A stretch of DNA of 64,000 nt from Owenia fusiformis. Lineage: Eukaryota > Annelida > Polychaeta > Sabellida > Oweniidae. Shown piece by piece: positions 1 to 12,800 of this stretch. The notes under the pieces were generated by a model, which was given only the letters and a program-made list of their open reading frames with translations, made no database searches and was not told the origin of the DNA. Numbering within the stretch: position 1 is the stretch's first letter; each line of letters begins with the position of its first letter. The stretch spans positions 6,763,730 to 6,827,729 of the forward strand of contig CAIIXF020000007.1 in the NCBI GenBank assembly GCA_903813345.2, written 5' to 3'. The position numbers were made by a program, and so were the translations under genes.

Positions 1-497
1 AATATTTTCTGATGTAACGAATAATGTATTACCTAAATAGGATTGGACATTACTCACAAGATTTATACAAGGGTTGCTCCAAAATATTTTAGAACATCCT
101 ATAGCATCAGCAAATTGAATTTCAAAGAAATGTTTATTTGGGTAACATAAGCCAAAACAAATATTTTGATAAATTGTTGCAAATTTTTTGTTATGAAATA
201 TCTAAATTGTTTGTCTTATGAAAAAGAACTGTCATTTCTTGGAAATGCTGGCAGAACTTCAAATATACCACCCAATATTAATTTTCTTCAGTATTTAATA
301 TATAACATTTTTTCAATCCATGACATAACATGACATCCCATACCTTTCTTTCCCCAAAGATTTGAGGAAATGAGTAAAAGGTAATGGAAACTCAAAACAC
401 CAAGCTCGACGAAACCTGCTGTTATAAAATGAATAGATAGTATAGGGATTTGGTGCAGGACTACATGTAAGAATTAAGAGTGTAGAACATCACTTAC

Positions 498-602
498 ATT
501 CACATTGGATGGATCTGTAAACTGCAAGCCGAAATATTCTCGATCTTCGAGATCTAAATCTAAGTAGACTAGGTCCAGCAACTCACTGCCATATGCTTTT
601 TT
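498..602 (-). CDS. EPB41L5: EPB41L5/Yurt-like FERM protein, coding exon 2 (partial gene)
   Basis: This 35-codon exon encodes the second part of the FERM F1 (ubiquitin-like) lobe. It contains SELLDLVYLDLDLEDREYF followed by GLQFTDPSNVN, the conserved 'LLD.V...L.L.E.dYFGL.F.D' block of band 4.1 family FERM domains. The acceptor (TTTCAG, minus strand) is at 603-605 and the donor (GTAAGTG) starts at 497. Both edges are phase 0, and the upstream coding exon at 16510-16650 also ends in phase 0. Joined, they give a continuous F1 lobe resembling EPB41L5, EPB41L4B and Drosophila Yurt, which act as membrane-cytoskeleton scaffolds at the lateral membrane and restrain Crumbs. The remaining exons lie beyond the left edge. 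The FERM call is firm from the sequence; the assignment to the EPB41L5/4B subfamily rests on the N-terminal exon and on synteny. Confidence 0.85.
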
Positions 603-1209
603 CTGAAACACACGATTTACCAAAAATTAACAAATCATTTCATACAAGGGCTGTTCAAAAATGAATTGTAAATAAATCTGAGACAAAACTGAAAGGTTTC
701 TCATCCTCTTTCTTAGATAACAAGATAGTATGACATAGATGTTTATTTTACCTAAAGCTATTTAATAAACTGTGTGTGAAATTATTTCGGGCAATTTTCT
801 TTGTTCAATCACGACAAAAAAAAACACATCAAAAACATCTTTTGAAAACTTCTGGCTCAACTTTTCGAGTTAAAGATTCCAGTAATTTCCATGCCTAACA
901 CCACTAGTTTGTGGTCAGAAATAAAAAATCTGTAAATTGCTATAGGGGTAAATAACAAGAAGTAAGATATAAAACAGGCACATCTTGTAAGTTTATAGCA
1001 GATTTATTCCACCAATAATTAAACATCATTTGTCTGCTTAGTGGTTTATCACCTAAGGTTAATCTATATCAAGAGCTGGCTAAAAAGTCTCTTTTTGATT
1101 CATCAGTTTAATTGCATCAAGAAAGACTCTGTCATACCTCCCTCATCCCTCTCTTTCACAGAGATGAAATACCAAAATACCAAATGAGGGAGTGTGGTAC
1201 AGGATATTG

Positions 1210-1563
1210 TACCCTGCATGTAGGGTCTATTATAAACTATCCTCTGCCTAGTATAGACTATATTGCAGTTTAGCAGCCCCACACCCGACGACTGGTGCCT
1301 GTGACAGCCCGAATCCTAGATCATTTCAAACCTATCATGCTGACCTTTTGTGAACCAATCAGCAAACTGGAAGGAACACATGCTAAATACACGCTCATTA
1401 AATATGTGATGACGTCAAATGAAATGATCATATTATAGAAGGTCCTCCATTTTCGAAGACGAACTCTGAGTGGCTCGGTGAGATCAGAGATTTATTGTAG
1501 ACTGAAAGAGTGTGAAGATGAAGCTCTCTTTTAAGAAGTGAAGTTGAACTAATGCAAAGGGTA
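1210..1563 (+). mobile_element. TACCCT-family MITE, copy A (near full length)
   Basis: Non-autonomous DNA element of 354 bp. It begins TACCCTGCATGTAGGGTCT and ends ATGCAAAGGGTA, so the termini form the inverted repeat TACCCT/AGGGTA. It is flanked by a 9-bp target duplication, AGGATATTG at 1201-1209 and AAGATATTG at 1564-1572, with one mismatch. The sequence aligns along its length with copies at 34673 and 58581, sharing CTCTGCCTAGTA near the 5' end and CTCTCTTTTAAGAAGTGAAG near the 3' end. It carries a TGACGTCA octamer at 1410-1417. A 9-bp duplication is typical of Mutator-like elements, but no transposase is present to prove the superfamily. Confidence 0.85.
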
Positions 1564-4500
1564 AAGATATTGATGTTAGAAGATTTAATCCACTTGTGGT
1601 GAGACTTGAAACAAACAGCCCACAGATCGATCTGAGACATTTCTTGCAGCTATGCACTAAACTGTTTTTAGTGCATGTACAAGATATAGACATACAGTCA
1701 AAAGCACAGTCTCCAATTCATCTTGTGTAAACTCACGAATCATTTACAAGGCAATTAACTATTTGACCGAATTTTGTTGGAACTGTGGTTTAGACTGTAT
1801 TTTACCCCAATTTTCTTGGGGGTATTCACTAGACTGATCCCCCTCCCACTTAAACAATAAGAACAAGACATGATAAATAAACAATGGCAGTTAGACCATC
1901 CTCTACATCATATATCACATATACATATAAGTATTGATCTACATTAATCTTTCTAAATCTCTCCAAGTAGTCAATAAACATGAAATACCTAGATGGGCCT
2001 AGATGCAGGCTTTATCAGATTCTAAATAAATCCAACCAAGAACCAGAACCCAAAAATATCTTATGAAGCCAAGGTACAAAATATTTAAAAATATCTCATT
2101 TTTGGCTGCCTATAATTTCAAATTAGAGACTCATGGACCTCTTTTCATTCTACAAGTTCAAAATTTTTATCTTTTCTTTTTTTCAATTAATAGACTATAT
2201 ATTTATTTCTTTTTCATTCTATTCTACCAGGATCAAAATTCCAACCATGTTATCTTATTTGCTGGTAAGTTTACTGTTTACATCATACTGTTTCTATTCC
2301 CTGTATCAGGCTCCCCACATGCCTTGTTAATTAGTGTAGCATAAACCCCCATAGAACACTGTGATATTATGCAACATCACACCCAGTCTCAGGTTACATG
2401 ATTGGTACTTACTTTCTACCCTGAATTTCCCTCAGCCAACTATACTCTCCTCTGACTAATACAGATCTTTTTTATTTAGTTTTTGTATTGATAATCTCTA
2501 GATTACCTCAAATGCAGCTTTGTTGACATATTATGGTATTTTGAATGTGAAATGAATGTTACCTAGTTAAAATACAGCAGTTTTAAATTGCTCATACCCC
2601 TGGTCCCCCTATCCTACCAGTGATAGATAAATGGAGGGGGGCAGGGTGCTAGGGCCTAAAATTTGCTTCTCCCCACATGAACTAGGCAATTTTTATAACA
2701 TACTTGCCGAGCATTAAAAAAATGCTGGGACTATTTTTAAGAAATAGGGCTCAAAAAGTCCATACTTGTGCATAAAAATAAATTTCTCTTCTTGATTTTC
2801 AGGTCTGCCCTTCAGAACAATGTGTGTTCAAGTAGGATTATCCCACATAATATCCTTATTAGATACACAGGCCTATCACCTGGAGAGGATATGATATACA
2901 GGAATATACAGGAACTTGCAAGATAGAATCCAGGATGTAATTAATAAATAAACAAAACTTCCTTATGAAGTCTAAACAATTGTTTCCTGAGAGGTTCTAT
3001 GATAAGAGAACAATAGCTTATTAGCCTTGGTAATATATCATAACGCCAATGTTTTCTCTTAGAAAGCAGATCAGAATTATCACATTCAAAATCCTGACCA
3101 AAGTTGGTCAAAATAAGACAATTTTTCATTATTTTTCTCATTTTCAATATCTGAGACATGTGCTTTGCAGCACCAGCTTATTTCAATGCAAGGAAAATAT
3201 CTCTCATTAAAGCATACAAAAAACACAAAATAAGAATTCCAGAAAAGCTAAAGCAATGAGTTTATACTGTAACTTACATAACAGACTGAAGCAAACATAA
3301 ATCATAACTTTGTATCTTCTGAAAGGGAACTAAAGTTACTACACAATGATGTAAAAAGTTAAGTCGTCCCTTCTAAAACATCACCATATTCAATTGATTT
3401 CATTCAATTCAAATCTTAATTCAATGATCTGTCAAATTTTCTTGTATGTCTTTAGAGTTTTATCACATATATAATGCCTCATAACCTTCAGTTCTTGTCT
3501 ACTTAGTTCCCTGTTTTGTATTTGTTTACAAAGCAACTATGACATTGTGATGGGTTGATCAAGCAAGAATTGTAAAGTATAGGGGAGTTAACTGTAAACT
3601 GTTAACATATTTGCTGACATTAAAGCTCTCAAAACCCAGGTTCTTATGCTCTAAGAATAGTTCTTGCTTGTGGATGTTGATGGCCTTTGAAATAAAAGTT
3701 TACATTTCTAAACAATTGTGTCTAAATACAATGTAGGTACGTAGAATAGTCTCGTATGAAGACTCTACGCCCCCAAGAGAAAAATTCACTATCTATAACC
3801 TTGAGAAGGAATGGGGAAAGTATGATATATATAAGACATGTATGTGGATATAGGCCTACCATTACTGGAACAAACAAATAGTAATACACCACATTGTCCT
3901 GTATAAAGCTACTGGCTCACAAACTCATTTTAATGTATCAGCCAAGGGGGGGGGGGTAATAAGAGAGGGGAACTAGACCAGATTGGGACCAGACAAACAA
4001 TTCAAAATGTTATATCCAGTCTGACAAAATAAACAAGACATACACGCATAAGGTAGACTGTACCTAGACTGAGACCAATACTAACTGTAACCAAAGAACA
4101 GATGACAGATGTACCTTGATGTCAGAGACAGGAAACATCAGCTGGTGCATCACAACATAAATCCAAAACACACATCATGATTTCCCCATTTATGTAGTAC
4201 TACCTGGAGATGGGATGCAATATAATTAAAGAAAAAATAGCACCTTCAAACTTCAAAGCATGAGTGCCTGTGCCAAGCCTTAAAATGCAAAAAACAAGTG
4301 GGTTGTTATAAGAAAGCAAAAAGCAACAGAAAAGAGCAGTGTATATTTGAATGATAATTGTGTTTTCAGCTTTAACAAGGGTCACATCTGTTTCAACTTA
4401 TTACATGAATCTGCATAAATTGTTTTTTCACAATGTGCCTGAGGTGTTTTTCACAGTCATGTACTTCTATAACATTATTCATGGCTGTAACATTTGCACC

Positions 4501-5439
4501 TGGTAAGGTTTCAGAGAATCAACTAGAACTTTTATTACTAGAAACGCCTTATTTTAAATTTTCAGTATATTCAAGAAATGGTTTGATATTGTTCATGGTT
4601 GGGTTGAAATATATCAGTATTATAGATAACACTTATATGCATTAACATAGAAAATCAACATTTTTCATACTGTGTGCATATTGCGTAGCTATAAAGTATT
4701 ATTTGGTCTAGCTTTGCCACATTCAGACCATTTGTGTCTACTCATTTTGGCAGATTTTTGAGAAAATATATGTAAATCAAAATATTGTCGCATTCAGTTA
4801 TCTTAAGACATCCATCTCCACCCCTCCCAAAACCATATGTAACTGATGAATAAAGCTTACTTGGTGCAAACAGACATTTTATGATGTCATATTGCGAACA
4901 TGAGAAAGTTATTTTGTTAACATGTAGCTTCAAGTAAACCAGTATACCGATGACAACCTTTGTATACAATCTGGCCAACGCAGAATTTTCCCACCCAACC
5001 CAAACACCACAAAGTAAAGCAGACCTAACAGGTAACTTTATACAAACATCATGATATATCAATTCTGATACTCCTACAATCTCCTTAGTAACTCATGTTG
5101 TGTCTGTACTTTATAAAGACTTTCTCCCTATGGTGTTTGCTAAAGCTTGTAGATAGTCTCTGAGAGGAAGGAGGAGACGGGAACAGAGAATCTTTATCTT
5201 CAGTACTACCCCTATAAATGTGAATCAACCCCAAATTTATGGGGATACTTCAGTACTAGCAATGAATATGACTAAATTTAAATCACTGTGGAGCTAAGAT
5301 CACCATCTCATCTATGAAAAAAACAGACAAACTTATTTCAACAATGAAAATGTTGCAAGATGTCTTAAAGCAGAGGGGGAGATGCTTGTAACAACTGAAG
5401 AAAACTGCTTGTTGCCTGCTTTATGAACACCCTGTATTA

Positions 5440-5610
5440 CAGAAAAACCTGTATATATGAACACCTCTCTTATCCGAACACCTCTCAATGTGAACACCTT
5501 TTCTTGGCCAGGTCCCATATTTGTTATCTTCCATAAACATCTGCTCATCTGAACACTTTTGAGTCATTTTGACTGGTCCCTGATATGTATGGATTAGACA
5601 GGTTTTACTG
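5440..5610. mobile_element. pogo/Tigger-like MITE, copy 1
   Basis: About 171 bp, bounded by TA dinucleotides at 5438-5439 and 5611-5612. The left end CAGAAAAACCTGTATATATG mirrors the right end, whose reverse complement reads CAGTAAAACCTGTCTAATCC. The CAGTAAAACCTGT terminus with a TA target is characteristic of pogo-group Tc1/mariner derivatives. There is no transposase. Confidence 0.6.
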
Positions 5611-6423
5611 TATATTGATATATCTAGGGTAACATCAGGATATTGGCAAGTCCCTTTAAGGGTACGCCTTGAGCCTCATGTAGTAAGTGTTAACTTTGTT
5701 CATTAAACACACATAAATAGATGCAACTTAACCATGTATGGAGAAAGGTAAGTTTGCAATAAAAAAGTAACAATATCAATTCACAAAGAGAGGTTGCAAT
5801 ATATCCCACAATCCAGTTCAATGTCAAACTCACCTCGTATCCAATTGGTTCAAACCAGAATATATCATTGTTATCATATTGTTATGTATAGTTTCAATTC
5901 TTTGCCTTTGGGTAATTCTGATAAAAAACATGTGCTCGATATCGGCAATCAATTGTGTGAAGTCGAAATAACATTTTATCAATAGTCTAGCCATAATGGC
6001 AGAAATGCCCATCCATACCAAATCACTATTCCTTGTAAAATCAACATGTACATAAACTTGTATATAGAAGAGAGAGGGTTTAGATCTAGCTACTTGGAAA
6101 GTAACAAATCTAAGGAGTACAAGATGGCATTCAATGAGAAGATCACTTAGGGAAATTAAGATGCAGAAAGAGGGAGAAAGAGAGAGTTCTTAGTCACCAT
6201 TAACAGGGTGAATGCTGGCAATGACAACAGTACTACCCAATGGTATATAACAGAGGGACAGCAACCATATCCCTGAAACTAAATGACTGACAGTTGCTTA
6301 CAGCTGTATGTCAATTTATAACTCCATGGGACACCTGGGAAATATCAAAGCCTGAGTAGAGGTTATTTTAGAACTCCAAGTGACATCATGGAGAAGATAT
6401 TCTCCTGGTCCTATTTATAAATA

Positions 6424-6601
6424 CAGTAAAACATGGATATCCAAACACCTCTCTCTGTACAACTCTTGATATGTACACGTTTGGTCAAAATTTACATCTC
6501 CCATTGACTCGCATGTTAAAAAAACTTTAAACCCTCAACACCTGCTAGTATGAATACCGTTAGCTAGTCCCAGCTGCGTTTGAAAAATAAAGGTTTAACT
6601 G
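6424..6601. mobile_element. pogo/Tigger-like MITE, copy 2
   Basis: About 178 bp between TA dinucleotides. It starts CAGTAAAACATGGATATCCA and its right end, read on the other strand, starts CAGTTAAACCTTTATTTT. It is the same kind of element as the copy at 5440-5610, sharing the 'aacacctctc' segment just inside the left end. It is more diverged and has no coding capacity. Confidence 0.55.
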
Positions 6602-7210
6602 TATGTAGCCAGTGTGTTGTGATGTGGGGTTGAGGTGCCCTTACCTCTAGGCAAACATTCACTTCATCATGGACAGTATACTCCAAATTCAACATCACAT
6701 TAAACTGATCTGCTCATGAACATTTTGAGGAATTTTAATTCAGGGTACATGTATTTGTAAAAGTACAGCCTCACGTGTTGAATGTTGATCAGGATTTGAT
6801 CTATGTTGAGGAACACCTCCATCTTTATTCTTGTTTTGTTTACTGAAACAAACATCCTCCATAACTTGATGGAGGGAGAGAGCACACAACAGACTATCTA
6901 TGGTAAAGGGGATTTCAAATGAGGCCTACTACATCTGGGACTTGAAAAATGGTTCAAAAAGGATGGTATTTGGCTGAGAGACATCTCCTTTGAATGATGG
7001 GCATTATAACAGGTGATGTGGCCACTAAATCTGGTATCATATGCCCTTACCAATCATGAAAAGAACTTTCCTTTCGTGAGTTTAAGCTATCAGAGATTTG
7101 GCGTGACACTTCAAACAAATAAAGACAGCCATATAATATGGACTTAGATGAAGTATGTAATCTTACACCATTGCTTGTATATGTTATTCCACAAATTCTT
7201 CATACTCTGC

Positions 7211-7388
7211 ACCCCTAAACTATAAATGCATTCATCCAACCAGTCACCAGTCATGGGTACCAGTCACAGCCATGGCACCAGTCACAGCCATGGCACCAGT
7301 CACCAGTCATGGGGCAGGCTGCTAAACTGAAATATAGTCTACACTGGGCAGAGGGTAGTTTATTACTAGACTCTGTGTGTGCAGGGTA
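7211..7388 (-). mobile_element. TACCCT-family MITE, copy D (internally rearranged)
   Basis: Element of 178 bp in reverse orientation, flanked by a perfect 9-bp duplication, ATACTCTGC, at 7202-7210 and 7389-7397. Its right end, CTGTGTGTGCAGGGTA, is the reverse complement of the family 5' end. The segment GGGCAGAGGGTAGTTTA corresponds to the conserved CTCTGCCTAG region. The middle is largely deleted and replaced by a short expansion of 'accagtcacagccatggc' at about 7258-7312. Confidence 0.75.
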
Positions 7389-7819
7389 ATACTCTGCAGG
7401 CTTATTTTGAAACCAATACTAACCCAGGTTGGTTAGATAATCTCAACAAATACCTTTTGAACTATTTGTTATCTTTACCTGCCTAATCTATTGTAAACCA
7501 TATGGATTAACAAAATGCTTATTATTCTCTTTGTGAAAAACACTTGGCTTTTATTTGCATGTTATAAGCTTGAAAGATGTGTAGGGTTTTAACTGATGGG
7601 ATAATCAAGTACCAACAAAGAAAATATGAAATGAAAAGTTTAAAAGTTGATGAACCTGTAAAATAAGATTATACGTCAATTTATGGTTTGAATTTACCTA
7701 AAATATGTTCTATAAAGTGAGAAATGTTTGCTCAGCACATCACACGATGTTCAGATTATGGTACTCCCATATATTGGCTATATCGGTATGTGCCTCTAAA
7801 GTGGGTCACATTTTCATCG

Positions 7820-8035
7820 GAAAATCCCATTTTGAAGAAAAAAACCTTAGATATGGGTCCCTAAGACTGGATCTTCTTTTAGTTAGAAAATTCTAAAACT
7901 TAGGAGTGTTCTTGAACAAAAATCGCTGGAAATGGGTCTTGTTTTAGAAAAATCACCTCGAAGTAGGTCTATTTTTGAAAATAAACCCTGGATGTGGATC
8001 CATTTTTAGAGAAAAAATCCCAAGATGTGGGCGGA
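7820..8035 (+). repeat. degenerate tandem array, unit about 40 bp
   Basis: Four to five diverged copies of a block reading roughly 'gaaaaaatccc..gatgtgggtctatttttag', with phrases such as 'agatatgggtcc', 'ggaaatgggtct', 'gaagtaggtct' and 'ggatgtggatcc' recurring at about 40-50 bp spacing. It is a noncoding intronic satellite. Confidence 0.5.
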
Positions 8036-9494
8036 TAGGCTTTCCTAGATCTAGCTGCATTTCTGTTCTGTCTTTTGAACACATGTTCTGCAAGATAGAT
8101 TAAAAAAAATTCTGTGCCTTCCCTTATGGAAATGGTGCCATGTGTGCATGCTGATGTTGAAGATTCACTATGTAGAAATCACAAACAGATATGTTTTCCC
8201 AAATGGCCAAGGAGCAAAGTCAATGCCTTCATTAAATGCCTGAGACCAGCATATTTAGTGATGTTCAGAGGTGACGTGCCTGTGCTATCAGTTTCTATGT
8301 GGCCAAAGTAATGTTTTGCATACTGACGTCAATCTCAGCAGATAATGCTTTGGAAACATGTATTGACATACATTTTGCCAAATCAGTAGCTATGACTAAA
8401 GGCAGATGGTTATATATACAACTGATTTTTGGATGAGGTGGCTTAATCCTTTAATTCATCATGACTGATTAGGCAAACATATACCAGTCGGTGCATTTCC
8501 CATTTGAAAATAGCATTGCTTCTGGAAGTGAAGAAAATAGTGGGGGGGGGTCAATACTACCCCGAGGCACACATCATAGTACTATATACTGATGAAGCTC
8601 TCTATTGAAGAGAAAATAAAACTGCTAGAAATGATAACCTGGTGCAAGATTTCCCAATAAAATATATTGGTCTGTGTGCAAAGAACAAATTAGAGACCCA
8701 TACTATTGAAAATGCATATGAGCATTATCCTAAACCTAAATACATTTTCTCAAGATCTGAGCCGATCATATAGACCATCATATAGACCGTTATCATAGTG
8801 TTTTGGGACTTTGTCGATTCAATTTTTGTAGCAATGACTGTTGTTATTTATTTCCCATATTACATCATTTTATGTCATATATATAATGTTACTGATAAAA
8901 GTCAATTGAGCTTATAATGATATCCCATTGAAACAAGTTTGTGGTTTAATATCAAAACACCATACTGAGCCAACAGGAACATATACAGATATATCAAAAG
9001 CACAATGATAAAGTAAAAGTCATTTGCCTACTCATACTTTTTAATATCAAGTAAAATATACTTTATGGTTGAAATACACACTCAATTCTAGAGTTGGCTT
9101 ATTCTTTATGGCAAGGCGTTCATCTATTTTCTTTCAGCTGTGCTTTTACTGGTGCTTGAGAAAGAAAGGTTGTGGTGAGTATCAGAATGAAAGTCTTACA
9201 TTCTATACTCTCTTTCCAAATCACTCAGTCTCTGGATCCCCCAAACCTATATCTTCATATCAAGGTATGCTACGTAGGGGCCATAAGAGCTTGAATCAAG
9301 ACTACCTTGATAACTTCAGAAGAAACTTCCAAACCACACCATGCAGTAAAGCTGTACTTGAGGCACTGAGCTGTTTATGTACACTATATCCATGTAGCAT
9401 GTACAACAAGTGTTTGGTTATGCACTTAGGAAAATGTTAGAATTATCAGTAATGTGCATAGAAGGTCTTCTATTGATAGTACATGGGCATGATA

Positions 9495-9625
9495 TCCTAT
9501 GATTTTGAGAGATATCATTTTTATCTACGAGTTGATATCAATATCTGGATGAGTGAGTGTAACGAATGAGTGCAGATATTGATATCAACGAGTGGATTAA
9601 AATGATATCACAAAAAATCATATGA
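9495..9625. repeat. long hairpin (foldback) element
   Basis: Two inverted arms of about 55 bp share the core GATATC...GTTGATATCAATATCTG and surround a short centre containing 'gagtgagtgtaacgaatgag'. Outer edges read 'cctatgattttgagagatatc' on the left and its approximate reverse complement on the right. It is likely a small palindromic MITE. Confidence 0.5.
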
Positions 9626-9837
9626 TGTTCTTTTTATCCCATAGTTCACCTAACCATAGACATAGTTGGTATACGTCCATGACCAAACAAAGCATTTCAA
9701 AAAAACATTCAGTTTTATTTTGTCATTTGAACTGTACATCCAAAACATTAATCATTTCCATATTTGTGACATCATGAAATCACCATGTAAGCTCATGTAA
9801 CAATACACATCACATTGACGTGAGTTTTCAAATCCAT

Positions 9838-9895
9838 GGAAAAAGTGATATCTGTGAAACATTCTCCACAGATATCGCTTTTTTCCACGCATTTG
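9838..9895. repeat. short hairpin
   Basis: The inverted arms 'ggaaaaagtgatatctgtg' and 'ccacagatatcgcttttttcc' are separated by about 10 bp. It is noncoding and could belong to a larger foldback unit covering about 9650-9990. Confidence 0.45.
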
Positions 9896-12800
9896 CCAAA
9901 TATCATGAATACGTGTTGTTCGATAGATTTGACCTCAAATATGGGATAAGATGTTATATACACCAACAAAATCAAAATGACACCCATTTTATATAGATTT
10001 ATATATAGATATTTGTGCTAGTTGTTAGTTTTTTAATAGTATGTCAGTATCACAGGATATCTTTAGGTACCAATCCAAAGTACTTAACATCAGAATCCCA
10101 GCATGTGTTTTCCTAAAAGTAATTGAACACTATATAGAATACTCCTTCTGTTCTTACTACACTATCATAATTTGGCAATTTTCATTCACCCCATAGTAAT
10201 ACAAGTTTGTACATAGACATACTTTACACCGTGGATAATAACCAAAAGGGTCAGAGAGAAAAAATCAAGACACTTATCATATACAATACATATTACTTCT
10301 TCAATGCCACGTCTTGTAAAATCAATTCCTTAAATATGACACTATTTGTCCTATGAAGTTTGTATTCTTATAGTTTGCCATATTTTGTAATTAGAACATG
10401 TATTATTTTATAAGCAGATGTCAAGAGATGTTTGATTTCTGATTTCCTCAATTTTTCATTGGCTAGACACAACATGTTATAGTTCCCATGGCTCTATCTC
10501 CAAGTTCATCTGGTCATATGATATAGATACCCAACCTTCACATGCTTTGAGCTTCATATCACAATCACAAAGAGCAAACTATTTCACTCCTTTTTTCATA
10601 TAATTTGATATGAATCATGTCGCAAATCACAATCTTTGTCATGCAATCATTTTTGCATTCATGAAGTAGATAATTTCTTCCAACTCTATTTTTAAACATA
10701 AATGTATATGTATCGCTAAATATGAAGCTTTAGTTAGAAATTCAAATTGTGGAATATCTTGTAATCCTACACATGCACCTAGTTCAGTGAATAACTTCAC
10801 TTTTGACCCCACCTCTCTGCATCTCAACAACAACAGTCAACATTACAAACACTAGTAAAATTATCATCTCATTTAGTTTTCAATATCAGAGTTCCATTAG
10901 ATTGAAATAAAGGCCAATAACTGCCAAGGGGTTTGTTTTAATGAAGTATCTCTGTGAGAAAAAAACTATTCATTTTATAATTAATACATCTATCATTTCA
11001 TTGTTTTTTGACTGCTTGGTGTTATCCTATATCAAATTAGGTTGTACACTTTTGGGTTGCGGGGAGGGGGGGGGGGTCAAAACTAAATTTAACACTAGTC
11101 TGTTAGTTATTAGCTAGGCTCAAAACTCAAACTAGAGGCCAAACTTGTTATCACCAGGCTACTTTTAATGTTAACTGGCTGATTCCTTCAAAACATGGAA
11201 ATAACAGAGGTCAGTCTTGCTTCAAACCCTTGATAGATGATCAATCCCCCTACCCAGCATACCTTACCCCCTCAGTAGGACTTGATTCAAGACTAAACAA
11301 TTATCAGGTCTATTGGTCTATGTCATTTTGACCAGCTGTCTCCTATACTTACAAGAGCATAACAAGAAACATCCTATATGTATCTATAAATGTCTCTTCT
11401 GAGCACTAAGTTGCAAACTTAAAAAGGTGCTCAATGTGAAAGGTACTACTGTATATATCATATTTTTGAACATGGCAAGATAATCATACATACCACATTG
11501 AAAGTTGAACTCATTTCTAAAATTTAGTCTCGTAGACAGAATAAAAGTTAAAAAGAAATGGCCTTAGGATAGAAAATCATAATAAACCTTTAACCAAATG
11601 AAATGATTCATCATAACAAATGTGAGAATACAATTTCACAAGCGAGCTGGTTTGTATAAAACTACTATTGATTTCCATAAAGGTACAAAGGTGATGAGAA
11701 TCATTTGCTAATAAAACAAAATTAATTCTTGTTCCAAGTTGCTGTTTTATATCAATGCAATAAATTCAAGCTAATCGTTTACCATAAAAGTCAGATATTT
11801 ATAAAGCTTAGTCTGGTATTTTGTTTTCCTAGTAGTCCAATGACAAAAGTTTAATATAGCCTGTTTGTCAAATCATCAATCCTAACTCATCCCCTTTTGG
11901 CTTTTCTTTCCCGAATCATTATGATAAACCATGACATCTCGTTTCTTCTCAGCCATGTTCTGGTACAGAAAGATGTGATGAGTATCAGAATGTTTCCAAG
12001 TAGTTTATATGTAGAATAGTGGGGGAGGAGATGCGGGAGGGGGTAACACAAAGGTTTTCAGCAAGGTAGTCTTAATTTAACAGTTTCAAATTGTATTCAT
12101 AATTAATAGTCTGCCAGTCTGTTATTGTCATCAAAGGTAATTCTGTAATTCAATTAAAATGTGGAACATAATAAGACTAATTTCTCTGTCTGCAATTATC
12201 ATGCCAATGCAGAACATACGGATGAAGAGTTGTCAAATTCAATCACTCTATCACATCTGCCATATTGAAGTTCAAAAAATGTGATGAATTTGAAAAGTGA
12301 ACATTTACAAAGATGTATACATTGCAAACAAAATAAATTGTTAAAGATTACTTTAGGTATACTACCAAAAATACATACATGCATTTAGTCTGATCATATG
12401 GAAGTTAATATAGAAAATATGTCTTGTCTGATTTTTCCACGAGACAAAACCACATATATGTGGCAGCTAGTATTCTAACAAAAGGAAACCTATTGTTCAG
12501 TCACCTTAGCTCATAGTTTGTAGAAACCTCAGGAATTTTTCTGATTTATGACAGAATTGAATGTCTGACAGTCCGGGTATCTAGCTCATCCTTCTAGTCT
12601 TTAACAGGGTTATCAAAAATGATGGTACCATGAATAAAAATAAATAAATTACCATATTGATACACGTCACATATTTCTGTCTGTTATTTCTGTTTCTATA
12701 GAAGAACTGATTAAAGGATGGGATCTCTCAATAATATCTTAGTCTAAAACATGAGGTGTTTTTTTAATCTCCTTAGTTTTCTGGCTTTGTTACCCTTCCT

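Noticed and set aside
2063-2344. 93-codon plus-strand open frame
   Set aside because: Phenylalanine/isoleucine-rich translation of AT-rich intron DNA, with no motifs or splice context.
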